A stretch of DNA of 6,358 nt, taken from the NCBI GenBank assembly GCA_021828085.1, contig JAKATE010000113.1, positions 1 to 6,358 of the forward strand, given 5' to 3'. The notes beneath the pieces were generated by a model, which was not told where the DNA came from, did no database searches, and was given only the letters and a program-made list of their open reading frames with translations. A program made the translations under genes and the position numbers. How positions within the stretch are numbered: position 1 is the stretch's first letter; each line of letters begins with the position of its first letter. The DNA is from Thermoplasmata archaeon (GTDB taxonomy: Archaea > Thermoplasmatota > Thermoplasmata > Lutacidiplasmatales > UBA184). Of the stretch, positions 1-4,900 are shown one piece after another.

Positions 1-53
1 CCCGGGGGTCGTTGGGCGGCGGGGCGGCCGGGGGGACTCATCTCCTCGTTCAT
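1..53 (-). CDS. Possible start of a gene running off the left edge (partial)
   Basis: An ATG at 53 on the minus strand opens a frame with no stop before the window edge. It reads MNEEMSPPGRPAAQRPP, a polar, proline-rich N-terminus with no recognisable domain. There is no Shine-Dalgarno sequence in front of it, but a TATA-like ATTAA lies about 28 bases upstream, the spacing expected for a leaderless archaeal transcript. Seventeen codons in GC-rich DNA can stay open by chance, so this is only a candidate. If real, it would be transcribed divergently from the tRNA-Leu. Confidence 0.25.
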   Translation of the reverse strand, partial: MNEEMSPPGRPAAQRPP

Positions 54-76
54 GGGAGAGAGCGTAGCCCCCGGGG

Positions 77-85
77 GGTTAATGG
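77..85 (-). promoter_or_regulatory. Weak TATA-like element for the left-edge gene
   Basis: The minus strand reads CATTAACC here, the only A/T-rich patch between 54 and 120. Its centre is about 28 bases before the ATG at 53, close to the usual archaeal box A distance if that ATG is also the transcription start. The match to the TTTAWATA consensus is poor and no clear purine-rich BRE precedes it. Confidence 0.18.
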
Positions 86-125
86 CCCTAGCGGCCTCCC
101 CTCGCGGGGCCCCGGCGGCACAACC

Positions 126-133
126 GTTATACT
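126..133 (+). promoter_or_regulatory. Candidate box A (TATA) of the tRNA-Leu gene
   Basis: GTTATACT is the best TATA-like octamer upstream of the tRNA. A start site about 25 bases downstream would fall near 155, leaving a short 5' leader of about 16 bases for RNase P to remove. The upstream BRE position (CACAACC) is only loosely purine-rich. Position and composition support it; no functional evidence is visible. Confidence 0.35.
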
Positions 134-171
134 GATGATGCCCTCGGGCCCGTCGGCGGAGGGGCCGGAGC

Positions 172-256
172 GCAGGGGTGGCCCAGCTTGGTCAAAGGCG
201 CCAGGTTGAGGTCCTGGTCTCGTAGGAGTTCGTGAGTTCAAATCTCACCCCCTGCA
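172..256 (+). tRNA. tRNA-Leu (anticodon GAG)
   Basis: The 85-base gene folds as a class II tRNA. A perfect 7-bp acceptor stem is made by GCAGGGG (172-178) and CCCCTGC (249-255), followed by discriminator A256. The D stem is GCC/GGC (181-183 with 197-199), with a loop containing GG and ending CAAA. The anticodon stem is CCAGG/CCTGG (201-205 with 213-217); its loop TTGAGGT places GAG at 208-210, which reads CUC and CUU leucine codons. The variable arm (218-231) is 14 bases with a CTC/GAG stem. The T arm is GTGAG-TTCAAAT-CTCAC (232-248). Long variable arm, A73 and GAG anticodon all agree on leucine. CCA is not encoded and no intron is present. The next gene starts 18 bases after the 3' end. Confidence 0.97.
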
Positions 257-274
257 TATCCTAGGACACCCCCC

Positions 275-1213
275 ATGCCCAGCGAACCCCCTGCCCACTG
301 CTCGGTCTGCGGCCACGCGCTGACCTCCCGGACCCGCAGCTGCCCGAACTGCGGGAGCCCGGTCGGCGTGGGCACGCCGGTCCGGAACGAGAAGGGCGGC
401 CGGGCCCCCCCCGCGCACCTGCCCCCCGAGGTCCGCCAGCGCGTCGACCGCCTCGGGCGCTGGCATGAGGCGGCGCGGGCGCTCAACGTCCACGTTCCCG
501 AGCTGCCGGCCTGGGTGGAGGGGCTGGCGGGTGGGGAGCAGCAGGAGGAGCGATGGGACGAGATGCTCCGGGGGCTCGAGCGCTCGGCGCACCACGAGAT
601 CGCCCAGGCGCTGGAGGGCTGGGGGCGGGACGCCCTCTCCCGGCTCGCCCGGCTCGAGGCCTACGGCCTCCCCAGCCCCACCGAGCGCAAGACGCTCGAG
701 GCGATCCAGCGGGCCCTGCGCACCGGGGACGTGGAGCGGGCGCTCTCGCTCTACCCGAAGGTGGACCAGGTCCTCGGTTTCAAGGAGCGCAACCTCAACG
801 ACGCCCGGGAGGCGCTGGAGGGCCTCCAGCTCCTGGCCGCCGACGTGGAGGCGCTCGGGCTCCCTGTCCTCTGGCCGGACGGGGGCCTCCTGGCCCGGTT
901 GGAGCGCAACCTGAAGGCCGGCCGCGCCCCCGAGACGCTCAAGCAGGCCTCGGACCTCCGACGCGAGGCCCAGGCCCGCCTGTTGAAAGTGCTCCCCGCG
1001 CGCATCCAGCAGGCCGCCGAGGAGACGGCCCGGGAGAAGGGCGCCGGACGCGACGTCAAGATGGAGGCCTCGCTCCTCGCGCGGGCCGCCCGGGCGGCGC
1101 ACCGGGGACAGGCGGAGCAGGCGCTGCGGGACCTGGTCCGGTTCCAGAGCCAGCGCTCCCTCGACCCTTTCCGCATCGCCGAGGCCCGTACCCGGGAGAA
1201 CCCCTCCTCCTGA
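275..1213 (+). CDS. Zinc-ribbon protein with a repeated helical body, function unknown
   Basis: This 312-residue protein begins with a compact zinc ribbon: C9-x2-C12 and C23-x2-C26, each pair followed by glycine, the usual treble of zinc-ribbon knuckles. A Gly/Pro-rich linker (about 27-50) leads into a helical, Ala/Leu/Arg/Glu-rich body (about 51-295) with no signal peptide or membrane span, so it should be cytoplasmic. The body carries three aligned copies of R-x-[LA]-[RKH]-x-G-x-[VA]-x3-L at residues 146-157, 211-222 and 273-284; the first two copies are also preceded by matching E-A-x-G-L-P segments. I do not recognise the family; a scaffold or nucleic-acid/protein-binding role is only a guess. 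The ATG at 275 is chosen because the zinc ribbon starts right after it. No Shine-Dalgarno is visible, and the tRNA-Leu ends 18 bases upstream, so the mRNA may be leaderless or released by tRNA 3' processing. Confidence 0.9.
   Translation: MPSEPPAHCSVCGHALTSRTRSCPNCGSPVGVGTPVRNEKGGRAPPAHLPPEVRQRVDRLGRWHEAARALNVHVPELPAWVEGLAGGEQQEERWDEMLRGLERSAHHEIAQALEGWGRDALSRLARLEAYGLPSPTERKTLEAIQRALRTGDVERALSLYPKVDQVLGFKERNLNDAREALEGLQLLAADVEALGLPVLWPDGGLLARLERNLKAGRAPETLKQASDLRREAQARLLKVLPARIQQAAEETAREKGAGRDVKMEASLLARAARAAHRGQAEQALRDLVRFQSQRSLDPFRIAEARTRENPSS
644..1144 (+). repeat. Internal ~64-residue repeat within the zinc-ribbon protein
   Basis: Residues 124-133 (LARLEAYGLP) and 188-197 (AADVEALGLP) match 64 residues apart. 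Each is followed by a helix containing R-x-L-[RK]-x-G-x-[VA]-x3-L (146-157 and 211-222). A third copy of that motif is at 273-284, 62 residues further on, where the E-A-x-G-L-P part is replaced by a Gly/Lys/Arg turn near 253-262. The repeat is visible at protein level; the DNA copies have diverged. This suggests a solenoid or bundle of helical hairpins that arose by duplication. Confidence 0.55.
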
Positions 1214-1228
1214 GCGCCCGCCGGGCGC
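1214..1228. terminator. Hairpin in the convergent gap
   Basis: GCGCCC-GCC-GGGCGC forms a perfect 6-bp stem with a 3-base loop immediately after the stop codon of the zinc-ribbon gene. It sits in the 33-bp gap where that gene meets the acetyltransferase gene head-on, so it could serve both directions. There is no T-run on either side, so it is not a classical intrinsic terminator, and GC-rich hairpins are common in this DNA. Confidence 0.3.
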
Positions 1229-1246
1229 GGCCCTCTCGGGGCGGGG

Positions 1247-1717
1247 TCAGAGGACCCGTTCGTAGAGGTGCACGTCCTCGTGGAGGAAGTGCTTGTGGAG
1301 CGTGCCGCTCTCAGTGAACCCGAGCTTGCGGAAGAGGGCGATGGCCCCGTCGAAGCGGTTCTGCGCCTCCACCCAGAGCGAGGCCGCCCCCGCCCTCCGC
1401 GCCCACTCCATGCAGGCCCCCACGAGGGAGCTCGCGATGCCGGCGCGCCGCGCCTCGGGGTCCACGGCCAGGTGGACCAGTTGCACGGCCCCCTGGAGGA
1501 GCGAGCAGCCGACCACGCCCACCACGCGCTTGTCCTTGCGGGCGGCAAAGTAGGTGACCCCCTCCATCCAGCTGGTGAACTCGAGGGTGGAGGGCTCCCA
1601 GGTCTTGATGAGCTCCTCGGGGAGCTTCCCCTTGTAGTCGTCCCAGACCCGCTTGTAGAGCGCGCAGATCTCCGGGATGTCGGAGTGCGTCGCCTGGGTG
1701 ACCACCACGACGCTCAC
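1247..1717 (-). CDS. GNAT-family N-acetyltransferase
   Basis: This protein of about 156 residues is a GCN5-related acetyltransferase that should move an acetyl group from acetyl-CoA to an amine; the substrate cannot be told. Numbered from the GTG at 1717: the N-terminal beta-alpha unit with S-D-I-P is at about 4-25; the central strand VVGVVGC is at 65-71; strand 4 (LVHLAVDP) is at 80-87, followed by the CoA pyrophosphate loop R90-R-A-G93-I-A95; and the C-terminal N120...A-L-F-R-K-L-G133-F134 helix-strand closes the fold. Phe129 stands where many family members have the Tyr general acid. I chose GTG 1717 over the in-frame ATG at 1828. A GAGGTG ribosome-binding site precedes it by 9 bases, the size fits the family, and the 37 extra codons are low-complexity with clearly more A/T third positions than the almost entirely G/C-ending core. 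The longer 193-residue form (to 1828) remains possible. Confidence 0.88.
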   Translation of the reverse strand: MSVVVVTQATHSDIPEICALYKRVWDDYKGKLPEELIKTWEPSTLEFTSWMEGVTYFAARKDKRVVGVVGCSLLQGAVQLVHLAVDPEARRAGIASSLVGACMEWARRAGAASLWVEAQNRFDGAIALFRKLGFTESGTLHKHFLHEDVHLYERVL

Positions 1718-1726
1718 CGGGTGGGG

Positions 1727-1732
1727 CACCTC
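1727..1732 (-). promoter_or_regulatory. Ribosome-binding site deciding the acetyltransferase start
   Basis: The minus strand reads GAGGTG, six matching bases of the archaeal GGAGGTGATC complement to the 16S rRNA 3' end. It is separated by 9 bases from the GTG at 1717. The alternative upstream ATG at 1828 is preceded by AACCAAGAACC, with no such site and no TATA at leaderless spacing. Confidence 0.6.
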
Positions 1733-1880
1733 GCCGTTCCTCGTCGAAGGTCGCTCTGCCGTTGCGGTGGGGAGATGCTTGCCCTCCGGGGGCTGCGTCC
1801 CCTCGTCCGTACGATTGGCCCCCGCCATGGTTCTTGGTTATGCGTTGGAGTGTGAGGGAGACTTAGGGCTGCTGTGGCTC

Positions 1881-1898
1881 CGGTCCGACCGAACGGTC
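1881..1898. promoter_or_regulatory. Overlapping palindromes, operator-like
   Basis: The stretch holds CGGTC-C-GACCG (1881-1891) and GACCG-AA-CGGTC (1887-1898), two inverted repeats sharing the central GACCG. That makes three alternating half-sites in 18 bp. The same half-site pair recurs at 1942-1946 and 1962-1966, inside the hairpin after the large gene. It lies upstream of the acetyltransferase gene, near where a start site would fall if the A/T-rich element at 1918-1930 is its TATA box. Binding of a dimeric regulator is an inference from symmetry alone. Confidence 0.33.
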
Positions 1899-1917
1899 TG
1901 GGGCTAGCACACGCGTA

Positions 1918-1930
1918 GGATTTATTCTTT
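1918..1930 (-). promoter_or_regulatory. Candidate promoter element for the acetyltransferase gene
   Basis: The minus strand reads AAAGAATAAATCC, the most A/T-rich patch between the large gene and the acetyltransferase gene. It could be a BRE/TATA pair (CCAAAG then AATAAAT). Transcription would then begin near 1900 with a leader of roughly 180 bases to the GTG start, or 70 bases to the ATG at 1828. It could equally be part of the 3' end of the large transcript. Confidence 0.25.
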
Positions 1931-1941
1931 GGCCATGGGCC

Positions 1942-1966
1942 GACCGGCGCCCGTCGCGGGCCGGTC
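1942..1966 (-). terminator. Stem-loop at the stop codon of the large surface protein gene
   Basis: GACCGGC (1942-1948) pairs perfectly with GCCGGTC (1960-1966), and two further inner C-G pairs form across a one-base bulge. The stem starts inside the TGA stop codon (1965-1967) of the large minus-strand gene. A small GGCC-CAT-GGCC palindrome follows. The downstream transcript is A-rich, not U-rich, so this looks like a 3' stability or processing hairpin rather than a textbook terminator. Confidence 0.38.
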
Positions 1967-4900
1967 ATCCGTTGGTGAGGTTCTGCACGCCGTACCCGAC
2001 GGCCGCAACCGCGGCCCCGATCCCGGCGATGCCGGCGGCGACGAGGCCGATCTGGGCGAGCTGGGTGTTGGCCACGTCGTTGGTGAGGTCGCTCGGCCCG
2101 GCGATGGTGACGATGAGACTGACTACCGCGAAGACCAGGGCGAGCCCGCCGACCACGACCTGGGCGATGGGCTCGGTCAGGGTGTCGCCGAGGACCGCAA
2201 GCACGATGGCGATGAGCTCCATGGAGCCCCCCGCGATGAAGTCGAAACTGTCGAACTCGAGGGTGAGGAACTTCAGGAAGGGGAGCATGATCCCGGAGAG
2301 GAGGGCCGCCGCCTGGGAGGCGTAGTTCGTAGCGACGCCCAATTCCTCGAAGAGGCTGGCTAGGCCGGAGGTGGCGTTCTGGCCCGAGAGGATGCTCCCG
2401 ATGGTGCCCGAGACCTCGGACAGGGCCGAGAACACTGCGGACCCTATGGCCACCAGCCCGGAGATGGCCGCCGTGATGGACGCGGTCATGGCGTCCTCGG
2501 TGGCCTGCTCGGCCGCCTCGTAGGCCCCCGCGGTCACGATGGCGAGGATGTACGAGACGACGCCGACGATGACGAAGACCGCGGCGATGATCCCGATGAG
2601 CGCGTAGATCTGGTTGAAGATGTCGTTCACCGCGGTCGATTTGCTGAGCGCAGGGGTATCGTTCCCCGTGGTGACGTTCATGTCGTGGTCGTACTGTCCT
2701 ATCGATAACGCCCCCGTATCGTACATCAGCGAGAGGTACGGGTACACGAGCACCTTGTTGATGGCGCGGAAGGCGTTGACGAAGAAGTCCTTCACCGCAT
2801 TGAGGGCCTTCTTCGCCAGGTTGGCCACGTAGTTGAGCAGCCACTCCAGCGCGCTGATGACCGCCTCCACGGCGCTCACCACGGCGTGGATGACCGCGTT
2901 GATGGCCCCGAGGATCGCCTGCCCGATCTCCTCGGCCAGCTGGACGAAGAAGTTCACCACCGCGAGGACGATGCCGACGAAGAACCCGACGGCCTCGTTG
3001 ATGATGTTGAGGATCGCTTGTCCCGCGTCAGGGATCGCTCCGCCGGTCTGCGGGCTGTTGTAACCGGCGAGCGTCTCGTAGGGGTCGAGGCTGCCCGGCA
3101 GACCGGAGAGCTCGAAGGCCAGGGCATCGAGCTGGGTGTAGCTCCCGTCGGTCCGTCCCCCGGTCCGGTTCTGGGGGAGGAGGTCCTGGAGGAGCGTGAG
3201 GGCACAGGACCCGCTGACGGTCCCGTTGAAGCCCCCGGCGATGAGGGCCTCGCTGCTCGTGCCATTGCGGACGCTCACCTGGAGGTTGGAGTTGTTCGCG
3301 CAGGAGGGGAAGTTGGCCCGGGAGACGAGCGAATCATTCAGGGGGGAGTGGAGGAAGGAGGCCCGGCTCTCGATGATCGTGTTGAGGCCGTTGACGAAGG
3401 GCCCGGAGGCCCCGCTGAGGATGTTGAGGTTGAAGACGTAGAACTGGTCCTCGCCGTGGTAACGTAGCCCGTAGCCCGGGACCTGCGTGGTCTCGTTCTG
3501 CTGGGCGACCAGCACGGCGTTCGCCCGCGGGAGGGCCTCGATCTGGAGCCCGAAGGTCCAGTCGCCGCCGTTGATGCTCACCGAGGAGTTGGGGTTCCAG
3601 ACGGTCTGCAGCACCCCGCTGCCGATGCTGAAGCTGTTGTTCCACCAGAGCTCGAAGGAGGTGTCGGAGGAACCCCCGCTGAGCCGGTCCCCGTACCAGA
3701 GCTGGGGGTTGATCTCGTTCTGGTAGGAGGAATGGAAGTGGCTGCTGTAGACCGGGTAGCTGTTGAACTGGTTGATCGGGATGGTGTAGTAATCGTTGAA
3801 GTTGAAGGTGGTGTCCTTCTGCCACGGGGTCGTGCACCCCACCGGCTGGGACGAGCCGGTCCCCGACGCCACCGGGGTGAAGACGCTGGGGCTCCCGGGG
3901 GCGCTCGGGATGGCGATCTGGACGTTGGCCGCGTTGGAGTCCGAGAGCGCCTTGCTGCATCCGTAATCCACCACCTGGTCGATGGAGAACGCCCCCACGA
4001 TGTACTGGATCGGGTCGGCCGCCTGGCTGTCCGCCACCCCGCTGCCCGAGGTGGAGTATGCGGTGGGGTTGAGCGGGCCGTAGTAGGTGGAGATGGGGTC
4101 GTTCGTGTAGACCTGCATCTGGGAGCCGGCGACGTTTCCGTTGGGCTCCTCGTACAGATTGGCCGTCTCCTGGTAGGCCGCCTTCCCCAACGCCTTCATC
4201 CCGTTGGTGAGGGCGCTATCCCCCGCCGCGTGGGCGTTCCAGGGGGCGATGCCGAAGTCGCTGTCCCCGTAGTAGGTGGCCTGCGGCTCCCCCGTGCTCT
4301 GGTTGAAGCTCGGGTAGTACGGGATGCCCTGGATGGCGCTGAGCTTGTAGTAGGTCTCCGTGTACGGGTAGTAGTCCACCGTCGAGTAGGTGAACGTGTC
4401 GGGGTTGAACTCCGTGAAATTGCTGTTCGTGGGCTCGCTGTAGTTGAACAGCGGGGTGGTCACCGTGGGCCCGACGATCATGCCGGAGGCGGTGGGGTCC
4501 GCGAGCCCGGGATTGGTCCAGTAACGGAAGACGACCTCGGCCATCTGGAGCGTCCCGTTCCCCATCACGGCCACCTCCCAAGGCGCCCCCGAGGTCAGTT
4601 GTGAGACCGTGAGGCCGTAGGGGGAGGAGGCCCCTCCGACCGGGGTGTTGTTGAGCAGGTAGTAGGTCATCACGGGGGAGGTCGGCTTGGGGAGGGTGAG
4701 GGGCTGCAGGAGGCCCGGGACGTGGAGCTGCACGAGGACGCCCGAGAGGTTCGAGCTGAGGATCTCCACCACGAGCTCGCTCTGGTTGAACGCGGCGGGG
4801 TTCCCTCCGTAGATGGGCGCCGAGGGGCTGTCGATCGGCTGGACCGTGGGAAGCGAGGCGACGTTGCTCGTCTGGAAGACGTTCCCCCAGAGGAACTGCC

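Noticed and set aside
98..113. CCCC-TCGC-GGGG hairpin and GGGGCCCC palindrome before the tRNA
   Set aside because: Such G/C runs are frequent in this DNA by chance, competing pairings exist, and no T-run or gene end makes it a convincing terminator.
245..1102. Long open frame on the minus strand opposite the zinc-ribbon gene
   Set aside because: It overlaps the tRNA 3' end region and lies wholly antisense to a gene with a clear zinc ribbon. Its product is Arg/Gly/Pro/Leu-rich with no motif, as expected from high-GC complementary sequence.
1268..1855. Plus-strand open frame across the acetyltransferase gene
   Set aside because: It is antisense to a recognisable GNAT domain; the product is His/Arg/Gly-rich without domain features.
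1714..2844. Minus-strand frame spanning the end of the surface protein and the acetyltransferase region
   Set aside because: It is a shifted frame of two real genes; the product is dominated by Arg, His and Gly and has no hydrophobic core.
2810..3030. Phage tape-measure protein or pore-forming toxin as an identity for the Ala/Val-rich helices
   Set aside because: The helices are the C-terminal part of a protein carrying PKD domains and sequons, and no phage or toxin-system genes are nearby. Resemblance is limited to composition.
3732..4604. Plus-strand open frame opposite the surface protein
   Set aside because: Its Val/Arg/Gly/Asp-rich composition mirrors the GC-rich codons of the real gene, and nothing else supports it.
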